Source: Oscillospiraceae bacterium (GTDB taxonomy: Bacteria > Bacillota > Clostridia > Oscillospirales > CAG-272). Taken from it: a stretch of DNA of 64,000 nt. Below are positions 49,207 to 59,267 of this stretch, piece by piece. Numbering within the stretch: position 1 is the stretch's first letter; each line of letters begins with the position of its first letter. The position numbers were made by a program, and so were the translations under genes. The notes beneath the pieces are model-generated. The model did no database searches, had not been told where the DNA came from, and was given only the letters and a program-made list of their open reading frames with translations. The stretch covers positions 1-64,000 of the forward strand of contig SVSJ01000012.1 of NCBI GenBank assembly GCA_015064355.1. Direction: 5' to 3'.

Positions 49207-51810
49207 ATGGCGAAAATTGCCGGGGTGTATATTCTCGATATTCCATATCACGCTGACAAAGCGTACAGCTATTATATTCCGTCTACCATTGAAGAAACGG
49301 TAGAGGTGGGCTGTGTTGTTGATGTGCCTTTCGGTAAAGGAAACCGCAGAACCACCGGTATCGTTGCCGAGATCTGCGAGGGGGAAACAGACGCAAGAAC
49401 AAAGCCGATAATTGGAGCAGCCGGAGACAGAGCTATCCTGACTGAGGAGCTGTTGCGCCTTTGCCTTTTTGTAAAGGATTACACCCTTTGCACATTCGGT
49501 GAAGCACTGCGGGCAATAATTCCTCCTGCCTCAATGTCACGGGTCATGGCGTCATACAGAGTCGTACCCGAGGAAGAAAGAGAAAACCCGGTCAGCTACC
49601 GCGAGGCTATAAAGAAGCTTGGCGAGCGGGGACAGCGGGTTTTCGAGATCTGCAAAATAAAGCAGAAATTCTCCCGCCAGGCTATTCAGTCAGAAGTTGA
49701 TTTTAACGTAACAAAGATCATCTCCCTTATGCTTGAGCTTGGGCTCATTGAACAGTCGGTGGAGATCAAAAGCTCATCAAAGGGGCTGAAAAACCGTATT
49801 CTGCACCTGGATGAGTCTGTTGATCGGGGTACGATTGACGATATTGCTGCAGCTATGAGAAGCGAAAACCAGCGAAAAATATTCAAGTACGTTGCGGATT
49901 TTGGCGACACTGTTGACACAGTTGCATTTGAAGCCTTGGATATCCAAACCTCAAGCGGAAGAGTTGCTACGGCGGCACTTCTGAAAAAAGGATTGATCAC
50001 CATCACCGAAGAGGAACGATTCAGAAATCATTTCACTGTGGAATCCCTGCTCAGAGAGGGCGGATTTGTGGGAATGGCAGAAAAGCCAAACCTGACAGTG
50101 GAGCAGAGCGAAGCGCGTGACACTATTGTGAAGCTCTACGAATCGGGAAAGCCCTCCGCTGCACTTCTTCACGGGGTGACGGGATCCGGAAAGACCAACG
50201 TTATTATGGCAGCAATCGACAGGGTACTGGCTGATGATCGTGGAGTGATCATGCTGGTGCCGGAAATTGCCCTGACTCCCCAGACTGTCGGAATTTTCGT
50301 CCGCCGTTATGGTGACAGAATTGCAGTTATCCATTCAGGCCTCTCCGCCGGTGAGAGATACGACGCATGGAGAAGAATACGAGATGGGCTGGCAACGGTG
50401 GTTATCGGAACCCGCTCGGCGGTGTTTGCTCCAATGCGCAATATTGGCTTGATCGTCATTGACGAGGAGCACGAATACACCTACAAGTCTGACACGAATC
50501 CCAAATACCTTGCCCACGATATTGCAAGCTATCGGGCAGGGGAACACAAGGCAGTAATGGTATTGTCATCAGCTACTCCATCGGTGACAAGCTATTACAA
50601 GGCGAAAGAGGGTAAATACACCCTTATTGAATTGAAAAACCGTTACGGAAACAGACCTCTTCCCCAGGTGCAGATATATGATATGCGCGGAGAAGCGGCG
50701 GCGGGCAATCTTTCACCTGTTGGCGATCTTCTTGCAGACAGACTGCACAGGGATCAGAAGCAGGGCAACCAGTCCATACTGTTTTTAAACCGCAGAGGGT
50801 ACAATAATTACGTATCCTGCCGCACCTGCGGAAAGAGCATCAAGTGCCCCAACTGCTCCGTAACTTTAACATACCATTCAACCTCATCAAATCTTGCGAA
50901 TAAGACTGACGAGGACTTTGAGCAAAAGCGCAGGCAGAGCGGATACCTTACCTGCCATATGTGCGGATATAAAACACGGGTACCCGAAAAATGTCCCAAA
51001 TGCGGAAAGGAACATTTCCTGTTTATGGGCTGCGGTACTCAAAAGGCGGAGGACGACATAATCTCCATGTTCCCCGATCTCCGCGTGCTTCGTATGGATC
51101 ACGACACAACGTCGTCTAAATATTCTCACGAGGATATTCTCGGCTCCTTCAGACGTGGCGAAGCAGACGTTCTTCTCGGCACCCAGATGGTGACAAAAGG
51201 ACACGATTTTCCCAGAGTTGCAACGGTTGGCGTGCTGAATGCTGACAGTGCCCTGTTTGCTGACGATTACAGAGCGGGAGAGCGAACATTCGCTATGCTG
51301 ACTCAGGTAATAGGCAGAGCAGGTCGAGGGGACGTGGCGGGAGTTGCTGTGGTGCAGACATACAATCCCGATAACGAAGTGCTGACTATGGCTGCAACCC
51401 AGGATTACAAGGCGTTCTACAGCGGCGAGATCAAGCTCCGTAAGGCTTTGACATTTCCACCGTTCTGCGACATCGCGGTAATCACTTTGTCAAGTGCCGA
51501 CGAGGGATATCTTGGCCTTGTAACCACACGAATGTATGAGCGGATCATCGAGCACACAAGGGTTGAGTTCAAGGATATTCCAATGATCCTCTACGGACCC
51601 TTTGAAGCACCGGTGTATCGGGTGCAGAACACCTGCAGAATGAGACTTGTTATGAAATGCAAGCTTAACAAGAGAACGAGGGAATTCATCTCCGAGCTTA
51701 TGCGTGAGTTTGGCAAGTCATCCCCCGGTGAATACGGTAAAAAGACGGTTCAGACAAAGACCAACAGCCGAATCACCATTTCCGTGGATCTGAATCCCAG
51801 CACAGTATAA
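49207..51810 (+). CDS. priA: Primosomal protein N' (replication restart helicase PriA)
   Basis: The ATG at 49207 has GAAAGGAGGG 6 bases upstream; a longer frame runs back into rpoZ. The 867-residue protein has an N-terminal PriA DNA-binding domain (DIPYHADKAYSYYIP), Walker A GVTGSGKTNV (~340), the DEEH box (VIDEEHEYTYK), eight zinc cysteines in CRTCGKSIKCPNC and CHMCGYKTRVPEKCPKCG, and helicase motifs TQMVTKGHDF and GRAGRG. It reloads the replisome at stalled forks. Confidence 0.96.
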   Translation: MAKIAGVYILDIPYHADKAYSYYIPSTIEETVEVGCVVDVPFGKGNRRTTGIVAEICEGETDARTKPIIGAAGDRAILTEELLRLCLFVKDYTLCTFGEALRAIIPPASMSRVMASYRVVPEEERENPVSYREAIKKLGERGQRVFEICKIKQKFSRQAIQSEVDFNVTKIISLMLELGLIEQSVEIKSSSKGLKNRILHLDESVDRGTIDDIAAAMRSENQRKIFKYVADFGDTVDTVAFEALDIQTSSGRVATAALLKKGLITITEEERFRNHFTVESLLREGGFVGMAEKPNLTVEQSEARDTIVKLYESGKPSAALLHGVTGSGKTNVIMAAIDRVLADDRGVIMLVPEIALTPQTVGIFVRRYGDRIAVIHSGLSAGERYDAWRRIRDGLATVVIGTRSAVFAPMRNIGLIVIDEEHEYTYKSDTNPKYLAHDIASYRAGEHKAVMVLSSATPSVTSYYKAKEGKYTLIELKNRYGNRPLPQVQIYDMRGEAAAGNLSPVGDLLADRLHRDQKQGNQSILFLNRRGYNNYVSCRTCGKSIKCPNCSVTLTYHSTSSNLANKTDEDFEQKRRQSGYLTCHMCGYKTRVPEKCPKCGKEHFLFMGCGTQKAEDDIISMFPDLRVLRMDHDTTSSKYSHEDILGSFRRGEADVLLGTQMVTKGHDFPRVATVGVLNADSALFADDYRAGERTFAMLTQVIGRAGRGDVAGVAVVQTYNPDNEVLTMAATQDYKAFYSGEIKLRKALTFPPFCDIAVITLSSADEGYLGLVTTRMYERIIEHTRVEFKDIPMILYGPFEAPVYRVQNTCRMRLVMKCKLNKRTREFISELMREFGKSSPGEYGKKTVQTKTNSRITISVDLNPSTV

Positions 51811-51859
51811 AATCAATTATTACGACAATAATATTAAATATTGGAACAGAGGTAAAAGC

Positions 51860-52339
51860 ATGGCTATACTGAATATCGTAAAGGAAGGCGACCCTACTCT
51901 CCGTAAGGTTTGCCGCCCCGTTACTGAAATAACACCAAGAATAATCCAGCTCCTTGACGACATGCAGGAGACTCTAATCGACTCAAACGGCGCAGGTCTC
52001 GCGGCGCCCCAGGTGGGCATTCTCCGCAGAATTGCTGTTGTTGATATGGAAGACGGCATCGTTGAGCTGATCAATCCCGAGATCATTGAAACCGAGGGTG
52101 AGCAGGAAGAACTTGAAGGTTGCCTTTCCGTGCCTGATGTGTGGGGTATCACTCACCGTCCCGCAAAGGTAACAGTACGGGCAATGAACCGCAACGGCGA
52201 GATCTTTACCGTAACCGGCGAGGATCTTGACGCCCGCTGCTTCTGCCACGAGATCGACCACCTTGACGGACATCTTTTCACTGACAAGGCTGTCCGCATC
52301 CTTACACCCGACGAGGTAGCGGAGATTCGTGGAGAGTAA
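51860..52339 (+). CDS. def: Peptide deformylase
   Basis: The three motifs are complete: GAGLAAPQVG (~41-50), EGCLSVP (zinc Cys) and HEIDHLDG (zinc His and catalytic Glu, ~130-137). It removes the formyl group from nascent proteins. The 159-residue length fits. It precedes fmt, which adds that group, as in most Firmicutes. Confidence 0.97.
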   Translation: MAILNIVKEGDPTLRKVCRPVTEITPRIIQLLDDMQETLIDSNGAGLAAPQVGILRRIAVVDMEDGIVELINPEIIETEGEQEELEGCLSVPDVWGITHRPAKVTVRAMNRNGEIFTVTGEDLDARCFCHEIDHLDGHLFTDKAVRILTPDEVAEIRGE

Positions 52340-52370
52340 ACTGATTTCATCTCCCCGAAAGGACAAGACA

Positions 52371-53318
52371 ATGAAAGTAATGTTTATGGGAACGCCGGAT
52401 TTTGCTCGCGAGTGCCTCCGTGCGATATATGAAAAGGACGGCGTTGAGATAGTTGCCGTCGTAACCAGAGCTGACAAGCAAAAGGGCAGAGGAATGAAGT
52501 TCGTTTTCTCCCCGGTAAAGGAATTCGCTCTGGAAAAGAATATTCCTGTTTATCAGCCTCGCACTCTCCGCGACGGTGAGTTCCAGACCGTGCTTGACGA
52601 GCTTGAACCTGAGCTTATCATCGTAGCGGCATACGGCAATATTCTCCCGAAATACGTGCTTGATTATCCAAAGTACGGCTGTATCAACGCACACGGATCA
52701 CTTCTGCCGAAGTACAGAGGTGCATCCCCCATTCAGCGTGCTATAATCGACGGGGAGACTGTTACAGGAATCACCGCTATGTACATGGAAGAGGGACTTG
52801 ACACGGGAGACATGATCCTGAAGCTCTGTTGTCCCATTCTGGAAAGTGACGACTTCGGCACACTCCACGACAAGCTTGCCGCTCTTGCAGGTGAGGCAAT
52901 GTGCCAGGTTATTGATAGGATCGAAGCCGGAACTATTACCCGCGAAAAGCAGGACGATTCTCTCTCAAATTACGCGGCAAAGATCGAAAAAGAGGACACA
53001 ATCGCTGACTTTACCAAATCCCCCAAAGATATGGTGAACCTGATCCGGGGTATCTCACCGGCGCCCTGCGCTGTAACCAAGACTCCCGACGGAAAGCTTT
53101 TAAAGCTGCCGTCTGCCAAGGTCGTTGAAGGTACCTGTGATCTTGAACCCGGTACTGTTGTTGAACTTGACACGGCGGGAGAGGGAAAGATCGTTGTTTC
53201 CTGCGGTGGTGGACTGATCGCAATTACATCAGTTACCCCCGAGGGCAAAAAGCGTATGGCTGCGGCTGACTACATCAGAGGCCGCAAGCTGAACGTGGGA
53301 GATGTACTTAAATATTGA
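52371..53318 (+). CDS. fmt: Methionyl-tRNA formyltransferase
   Basis: The ATG at 52371 follows GAAAGGACA; a frame 42 bases longer overlaps def. MKVMFMGTPDFA begins the protein, HGSLLPKYRGASPIQ (~108-123) holds the folate-binding loop with catalytic His, and EEGLDTGDM follows. It formylates initiator Met-tRNA with 10-formyltetrahydrofolate. 315 residues, full length. Confidence 0.97.
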   Translation: MKVMFMGTPDFARECLRAIYEKDGVEIVAVVTRADKQKGRGMKFVFSPVKEFALEKNIPVYQPRTLRDGEFQTVLDELEPELIIVAAYGNILPKYVLDYPKYGCINAHGSLLPKYRGASPIQRAIIDGETVTGITAMYMEEGLDTGDMILKLCCPILESDDFGTLHDKLAALAGEAMCQVIDRIEAGTITREKQDDSLSNYAAKIEKEDTIADFTKSPKDMVNLIRGISPAPCAVTKTPDGKLLKLPSAKVVEGTCDLEPGTVVELDTAGEGKIVVSCGGGLIAITSVTPEGKKRMAAADYIRGRKLNVGDVLKY

Positions 53319-53369
53319 TTCTTCCCAGGAGAATGACGAAAGTTATTTTCATAAAATGAGGTAGAAAAA

Positions 53370-54065
53370 ATGCCATTTATCTACGGTTTTGACTGGACGT
53401 ACGTTGTGTACGTTCTCCCTGCGCTGATTTTCGCAATGTGGGCGCAGTTTAACGTAAAATCCACTTTTGCCAAATATACAAAGGTTGCATCCGAGCGTGG
53501 AATGACCGGATATGATGCGGCGAGACTTATCCTTGACCGAAACGGACTTAACCACGTCCGTATCGAACAGGTCGCCGGGGATATGACCGACCACTATGAC
53601 CCCAAGGCAAATGTTATCCGCCTGTCGGAGACTGTCCACAGCGTAAGATCCGTTGCGGCAGTTGGCGTTGCGGCACATGAGGCAGGACACGCGGTGCAGT
53701 ATGCTGTGGGATATGCTCCCATTAAGCTCCGCACAGCGATAATTCCCATTACCAATATCGGCTCAAGCCTGGCCTTTCCTCTGGTGCTTCTTGGAATCGT
53801 GCTCTCCGCTCCTTTTCTGGCGGGTATCGGCGTTATCCTTTTCGGCGCAGCGGTGCTGTTCCAGCTTATAACCTTGCCGGTGGAGTTTAACGCAAGCCGA
53901 CGGGCAATCGTGGCTCTCGAGGAATCGGGAATGGGTGAGGAATCCGTGAAAAGTGCGGGAAAGGTCCTGCGTGCGGCGGCTCTCACTTATGTTGCTGCCC
54001 TCGCGACGGCAATAGGCAACTTCCTCAGACTTCTGCTTCTTGCAAACCGTTCAAAGAGAAATTGA
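53370..54065 (+). CDS. Zinc metallopeptidase, YugP-like (231 aa)
   Basis: The protein has an N-terminal membrane helix (WTYVVYVLPALIFAMWAQF), the HEAGH zinc motif (AAHEAGHAVQYA, ~107-118) and further membrane helices (LVLLGIVLSAPFLAGIGVIL). This matches the YugP/Zn-peptidase_2 family. It is a probable integral membrane protease; no substrate is known. Its place between fmt and rsmB is common in clostridia but not in Bacillus. Confidence 0.88.
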   Translation: MPFIYGFDWTYVVYVLPALIFAMWAQFNVKSTFAKYTKVASERGMTGYDAARLILDRNGLNHVRIEQVAGDMTDHYDPKANVIRLSETVHSVRSVAAVGVAAHEAGHAVQYAVGYAPIKLRTAIIPITNIGSSLAFPLVLLGIVLSAPFLAGIGVILFGAAVLFQLITLPVEFNASRRAIVALEESGMGEESVKSAGKVLRAAALTYVAALATAIGNFLRLLLLANRSKRN

Positions 54066-54070
54066 CGATT

Positions 54071-55363
54071 ATGACTGATAATAACAAAAAGGAAACTGCC
54101 CGCACCCTTGCGCTGGGATCTCTTGTGGCTCTCGAGAGGGACGGTCGATACTCGAACTTGGAAATCGATTCCGCCCTCCGAAAGGCTGACTTAAATGAAA
54201 GCGACCGAGGCCTTTATACCAGACTGGTGTATGGGGTGACGGAGCGGCGAATTACACTTGATCATATAATATCACAGTATTCTTCAAAGCCTGTTTCGGA
54301 GCTTGACTCGGACGTGCTGACAGCTCTGCGGCTTGGTGTGTATCAGCTTTTGTGGATGGACAGGATCCCCGACCACTCTGCTGTTGACGAATCGGTTGGG
54401 TTGGTGTCCAGGCAGAAAAGAGGATTTGTAAACGGTGTTCTCCGTTCATTTTTGCGGGGAAACAAGGAATACAAGCTTCCCGATAAAAGTGACTATCCCC
54501 TATATCTTTCGGTGAAGTATTCCGTGCCTGCCCCACTCGCCCGTATGTTCATGGAATGTACGGACGACGTTGAAGCCCTCCTTGAGGCGATGAACAGAGA
54601 GCCCCATATAGGTCTCAGAGTGAACCGACTGAAGATCTCCCCCGAGGTGGCGGCCCGGATGACAGGCGGACGGATTTCCAAAATTGCCCCCGACGTGGTG
54701 ATTGTGGATTCACTTGACGAGCGAGCAAAGGACGGCCTCCGCGACGGACTGTGGTTTGTTCAGGATGAGGCATCCCGCATTACTTCAGCATCAGTTGGAG
54801 CGACTGCCGGCGAGCTAATTATGGACACCTGCTCCTGTCCCGGCGGAAAGAGCTTTTCCATGGCCATAGATATGGGAAACGAGGGGACTGTACGCTCATA
54901 CGACCTTCACAAGAACAAGCTGTCTCTTGTAAGAAGCGGAGCTGAAAAGCTGGGCATCACCATAATCACTACCGAGGAACGCGACGCAAGGAAGCCCGAC
55001 CCAAATTACTTTGGCAAGGCTGATCGGGTGCTATGTGATGCGCCCTGCTCCGGACTTGGTGTTATTGCCAAAAAGCCCGATATCAGATACAAAGATATGG
55101 GAGACATAGAGCGGCTTCCCGAAATACAGTACGGTGTGCTGTGCGGAGCTGCTGAATACGTAAAAAACGGTGGGGTGCTGGTCTACTCTACCTGTACAAT
55201 AAACAAAGCGGAAAACGAGGCTGTGGTAACACGCTTTCTCCTGGAGCATCCCGAATTCTCCCTTGATGAGAACGAGTTTCTCCCGGGAGGCGAGAGAACG
55301 TTTATGCCACACATAGACGGCTGCGACGGCTTCTTTGCCGCAAGGATGAAGAAAAATACTTAA
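54071..55363 (+). CDS. rsmB: 16S rRNA m5C967 methyltransferase RsmB
   Basis: A NusB-like RNA-binding N-terminus (~10-135: LVYGVTERRITLDHII) precedes the SAM domain with CSCPGGKSFSMA (motif I), CDAPCSGLGVI (motif IV, first catalytic Cys) and YSTCTINKAENE (motif VI, nucleophile Cys). It methylates C967 of 16S rRNA. The ATG at 54071 is chosen over an upstream TTG that overlaps the previous gene. Confidence 0.94.
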   Translation: MTDNNKKETARTLALGSLVALERDGRYSNLEIDSALRKADLNESDRGLYTRLVYGVTERRITLDHIISQYSSKPVSELDSDVLTALRLGVYQLLWMDRIPDHSAVDESVGLVSRQKRGFVNGVLRSFLRGNKEYKLPDKSDYPLYLSVKYSVPAPLARMFMECTDDVEALLEAMNREPHIGLRVNRLKISPEVAARMTGGRISKIAPDVVIVDSLDERAKDGLRDGLWFVQDEASRITSASVGATAGELIMDTCSCPGGKSFSMAIDMGNEGTVRSYDLHKNKLSLVRSGAEKLGITIITTEERDARKPDPNYFGKADRVLCDAPCSGLGVIAKKPDIRYKDMGDIERLPEIQYGVLCGAAEYVKNGGVLVYSTCTINKAENEAVVTRFLLEHPEFSLDENEFLPGGERTFMPHIDGCDGFFAARMKKNT

Positions 55364-55387
55364 ACTGTTTTACAGTAGGATGAAGAA

Positions 55388-56431
55388 ATGATCGGAAACG
55401 ATATTATGTCAATGTACCCGGACGAGCTTTCTGAGTTTGTGGGTACCCTTGGTGAAAAACCGTACCGCGCAGGTCAGCTTTTCTCCTGGATGGCAAAGGG
55501 AACTCCTATCGATGAGATGAGCAATCTCTCAAAGGCTTTCAGAGAAAAGCTCAAGGAGTCCGCTGACTACCGCCTTCCAAAGATTGAGGACAAGCTGGTG
55601 TCAAAGATCGACGGCACGGTGAAATATCTTATGTCCCTCGAGGACGGGGAGTGCGTTGAGTCGGTGTTTATGCACTACGACCACGGCACATCCCTGTGTG
55701 TGTCTTCCCAGGCGGGTTGCGCCATGGGCTGCAAATTCTGCGCCTCTACCCTGCGAGGCAGAGTGCGGAATCTGACCGCTTCCGAGATACTCGGTCAGGC
55801 TGCGTGCGCGTCTTACGACACAGGAGAGCGGGTTGACGGTATCGTTATGATGGGTATCGGCGAGCCACTTGACAATTACGACAACGTGATCCGCTTCCTC
55901 AGGCTTGTTTCAGACGAGCGGGGAATGGGAATCGGCCTGCGCCATATATCACTGTCCACTTGCGGACTGGTACCGCGTATCTATGATCTCGCTAAAGAGG
56001 GGTTGCCTGTGACCTTGTCCGTGTCTCTCCATGCGTCAGACGACGAGACCAGAGATGCGCTGATGCCCATAAACCGTAAGTATAAAATTGCAGAGCTCCT
56101 TGAAGCCTGCAGAAACTATTTTGAGGAAACAGGCCGACGGGTGTCCTTTGAGTACACGTTGATATCGGGCAAAAATGACTCTGTAGAGGCTGCTGACCGA
56201 CTGGCGGCGGTGCTGAAGCGTGGAATGAGGGCTCCTTGCCACGTGAACCTGATCATGCTGAACGAGGTGGCGGAAACAGGACTCAATGCCCCCGACAGAC
56301 GGCGTGCCCAGGACTTTGCCACAAGGCTTCAGAAAAACGGGGTCAACGCCACCATCAGACGTAGACTTGGGTCTGACATAAACGCATCCTGCGGCCAGCT
56401 CAGGCTGAAGAAACTGCAGGAACAAGGTTAA
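55388..56431 (+). CDS. rlmN: 23S rRNA/tRNA adenine-C2 methyltransferase RlmN
   Basis: The radical SAM cluster motif CAMGCKFCAST (~116-126) and the GIGEPLDNYDNV motif are diagnostic. The protein also has the two reactive cysteines used in methyl transfer: one in LSTCGLVP (~200) is the substrate-binding region and the late NASCGQLR (~338) holds the methyl-carrying Cys. It methylates A2503 of 23S rRNA at C2. Full length at 347 residues. Confidence 0.95.
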   Translation: MIGNDIMSMYPDELSEFVGTLGEKPYRAGQLFSWMAKGTPIDEMSNLSKAFREKLKESADYRLPKIEDKLVSKIDGTVKYLMSLEDGECVESVFMHYDHGTSLCVSSQAGCAMGCKFCASTLRGRVRNLTASEILGQAACASYDTGERVDGIVMMGIGEPLDNYDNVIRFLRLVSDERGMGIGLRHISLSTCGLVPRIYDLAKEGLPVTLSVSLHASDDETRDALMPINRKYKIAELLEACRNYFEETGRRVSFEYTLISGKNDSVEAADRLAAVLKRGMRAPCHVNLIMLNEVAETGLNAPDRRRAQDFATRLQKNGVNATIRRRLGSDINASCGQLRLKKLQEQG

Positions 56432-56543
56432 TATTTTATAAATAATAGTTAAATGACAGCGAATATTTTGCTTGAATAAGTGAATATTACGCAAAATTAT
56501 CAAGAAACATAAATCGAGAAGCTATATATCAAGGGAGTGTAAT

Positions 56544-57299
56544 ATGTTTTTTTACGGTATAACCGATGTGGGAAAAAGACGTACCGCTAACCAGGACAAC
56601 TTTATAGTTATGAGATATGCCTCAGATGTTATCCTTGCCGTTGTTTGCGACGGTATGGGTGGAGCTAACGGCGGTAATGTTGCCAGCTCCGTTGCATCGA
56701 CGGTGTTCAGAGACAAAATGGGAGACGTAGAGCGGGAGCATCCTATGTTCTACGGAATGACGGGAGACGATATTCTTGCCTCTCTGTCTTCTGCTGCAAA
56801 AGAGGCAAACAGAGCTGTTCATCAGCTTGCTATGACTGATTCGTCTCTGCAGGGAATGGGAACCACCCTCGTAGGCTGCCTTGTGTCAGGTGAGCACGCT
56901 TATGTTGTGAACATCGGGGACAGCAGACTGTATCTCACAAGAGAGAATGAGATCAAGCAGATCTCTCATGACCACAGCTACGTTCAGTACCTGGTTGACA
57001 TGGGTAAGATGTCTCTTGAAGAAGCGAAAAATTCAAAGAATAAAAATCTAATCACCCGCGCTGTCGGAACGGAAAGAGCTGTAGAGTCAGACCTTTTCAC
57101 CTGCGATGTTCAGGCGGGGGATATGATTGTCCTTTGCTCTGACGGACTTACCAACCACGTTGATCCCCAAGAGATCGGTGAAACCGTCAGCGGTATCAAG
57201 TCGGGCGACGATATTCAAGCGGCCTGCGAGTCCCTCATTGCATCTGCCAATGATAGGGGCGGACTTGACAATATCACGGCAGTAATTCTGTCAATATAA
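56544..57299 (+). CDS. prpC: PP2C-type protein serine/threonine phosphatase
   Basis: The PP2C metal motifs are complete: DVGKRRTANQDN (~8-19), VCDGMGGANGG (~37-47), VNIGDSRLYL (~120), LCSDGLTNHV (~197) and GGLDNITAVI at the end. It dephosphorylates the targets of the kinase encoded 22 bases downstream. The pair controls cell-wall synthesis and growth in Firmicutes. Confidence 0.96.
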   Translation: MFFYGITDVGKRRTANQDNFIVMRYASDVILAVVCDGMGGANGGNVASSVASTVFRDKMGDVEREHPMFYGMTGDDILASLSSAAKEANRAVHQLAMTDSSLQGMGTTLVGCLVSGEHAYVVNIGDSRLYLTRENEIKQISHDHSYVQYLVDMGKMSLEEAKNSKNKNLITRAVGTERAVESDLFTCDVQAGDMIVLCSDGLTNHVDPQEIGETVSGIKSGDDIQAACESLIASANDRGGLDNITAVILSI

Positions 57300-57321
57300 A
57301 ATACCGCTCAGATAGGACGAC

Positions 57322-59235
57322 ATGAATATGGAATTATATGAAAAGTACGTCGGACTGGTGTTCGACAACAGATACAGGATCGAGCGGGTAATCGGCATCG
57401 GCGGAATGGCTGTAGTGTTCAAGGCTACAGATATTCTGATGCGCAGAATGGTAGCCGTAAAGATCCTCAAGGACGAAATATCGGGAGATGATCAGTCTGT
57501 AAAAAGATTCATCAACGAGTCAAAGGCTGTAGCTATGCTGTCCCACCAGAATATAGTTAACATCTACGACGTTTCCGTAAGAGAAAACATCAAATATATC
57601 GTAATGGAATACGTTGAGGGAATCACCCTCAAGAATTACATTCAGCACAGAGAGGTATTGAACCTCCGCGAGATCATCAGCTACACCTCTCAGATACTCC
57701 GCGCCCTTGAACACGCTCACAAGAAGGGTATCGTTCACAGAGATATCAAGCCTCATAACATTATGCTTCTGAAAAACGGCGTTATCAAGGTTACGGACTT
57801 CGGTATTGCAAAGCTTCCCAACACCGAAACCGTTACTATGACCGAAAAGGCTATAGGTACTGTGTACTATATCAGCCCGGAGCAGGCAAGCGGCAAGGAG
57901 ATCGATGCAAGAAGTGACTTGTACTCTCTTGGAATTATGATGTACGAAATGGCAACAGGAAGCCTGCCGTTTACCGGGGAATCACCGGTTTCAGTTGCCC
58001 TTATGCAGGTTAACGAAAACCCAACTCTTCCCAGAGAGATCAATCCATATATCCCAGCGGGCCTTGAGCAGATCATTATGCACGCTATGGAGAAGGATCC
58101 CGAAGCCAGATACCAGAGTGCTGAGGAAATGCTCTCACATCTCCTTATGCTTCGCGAGAACCCGAAGATCATCTTTAAGGAGAGAAGGACTCCTAAAACA
58201 AAGAAGAAGCCGGGGGAAAAGAAGCCGAAGGCTCCAAAAACACCTAAACCTAAGGCGAGAAAGCCTCGCCATCGCCCGAGCAAATCAATGTTTCCCATAA
58301 TTATGGGCGTAACTCTTGCTTTCCTTATTGCCGCCTGTGTTTCTGCGTATTATGTGATCGACAAGCTTCTCTTCAACAGTACTCTCAATAATTACGAGAA
58401 TATTGAGGTGGAGAATTTCATAAACGCTATGTACACGGACGATTTGGCAGAGTGGTTTGATACGAGTAATTACTACAACGTTCCGGAGCTAAACTACGTT
58501 TACAACGATACTGTTCCAAAGGGAGTTATTGTATCCCAGGATCCGGCACCCAAGGAAGTTCGAAAGGTGCTGGCAGGCAAGCAGAAATGCAGTATCAGCT
58601 TTGAAATAAGTCTTGGTGTCCGTGAAATGATCCTGGAAGACTACACAGTTCAGGATTACCGAGTGGTTGACCAGGCTATCAGAAAGCTGGGTCTTAAAGT
58701 GAAGATAATTCACGTCTCCAGCGACACTCACGAAATCGGGTTTGTAATTAAAACGGAGCCGGCAGCAGGTACCGTGGTTCAGGATAACGATACTATTACG
58801 GTTTATGTAAGTAAAGGCACAGATACGGTTAAGACTACCGTGCCGGATTTCACAGGCTTGAACGAAGCGCAGGTGCTTCTGCAGCTTATGGAAGCAAATC
58901 TCCACGTGGGAAAGGTCACATACGTCCGCGATGATGGAGTGCCGGGTCTTGTCCTTTCACAGAGCATTGACGCTTGGTATGAGGTTCCTATATACACATC
59001 AGTTGATTTCACTATAAGCGGTGGCCCGTCGTATTCCGGTGACGGAAGCACGGTGCCCACCCCTGAAGACCTTGAGGAATCAAAGCCTGAGGTAAATTAT
59101 CCTCCGTACAATCCCACATATCCTGACGATGATGAGGATGACGACGATAATGACAACTGGTTCGTAGACAACGAGCCGGAGGAGACCCAGTCCAGTTGGA
59201 AAGATTTTTACGACTGGTGGATGGGAAGACAGTAA
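57322..59235 (+). CDS. prkC: PASTA-domain serine/threonine protein kinase
   Basis: The kinase domain (~10-275) has the glycine loop IGIGGMAVVFKA, VAVKIL lysine, HRDIKPHNIM catalytic loop and DFGIAKL. A Lys/Pro-rich juxtamembrane stretch and one membrane helix (PIIMGVTLAFLIAACVSAYY, ~325-345) follow, then about three extracellular PASTA repeats (~355-575), which bind muropeptides, and an acidic D/E/P tail. It is the PrkC/Stk1 cell-wall sensing kinase. Partner phosphatase lies just upstream. Confidence 0.96.
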   Translation: MNMELYEKYVGLVFDNRYRIERVIGIGGMAVVFKATDILMRRMVAVKILKDEISGDDQSVKRFINESKAVAMLSHQNIVNIYDVSVRENIKYIVMEYVEGITLKNYIQHREVLNLREIISYTSQILRALEHAHKKGIVHRDIKPHNIMLLKNGVIKVTDFGIAKLPNTETVTMTEKAIGTVYYISPEQASGKEIDARSDLYSLGIMMYEMATGSLPFTGESPVSVALMQVNENPTLPREINPYIPAGLEQIIMHAMEKDPEARYQSAEEMLSHLLMLRENPKIIFKERRTPKTKKKPGEKKPKAPKTPKPKARKPRHRPSKSMFPIIMGVTLAFLIAACVSAYYVIDKLLFNSTLNNYENIEVENFINAMYTDDLAEWFDTSNYYNVPELNYVYNDTVPKGVIVSQDPAPKEVRKVLAGKQKCSISFEISLGVREMILEDYTVQDYRVVDQAIRKLGLKVKIIHVSSDTHEIGFVIKTEPAAGTVVQDNDTITVYVSKGTDTVKTTVPDFTGLNEAQVLLQLMEANLHVGKVTYVRDDGVPGLVLSQSIDAWYEVPIYTSVDFTISGGPSYSGDGSTVPTPEDLEESKPEVNYPPYNPTYPDDDEDDDDNDNWFVDNEPEETQSSWKDFYDWWMGRQ

Positions 59236-59267
59236 GCACTAATTAATTTGCCGAAAGAGGTAATTCT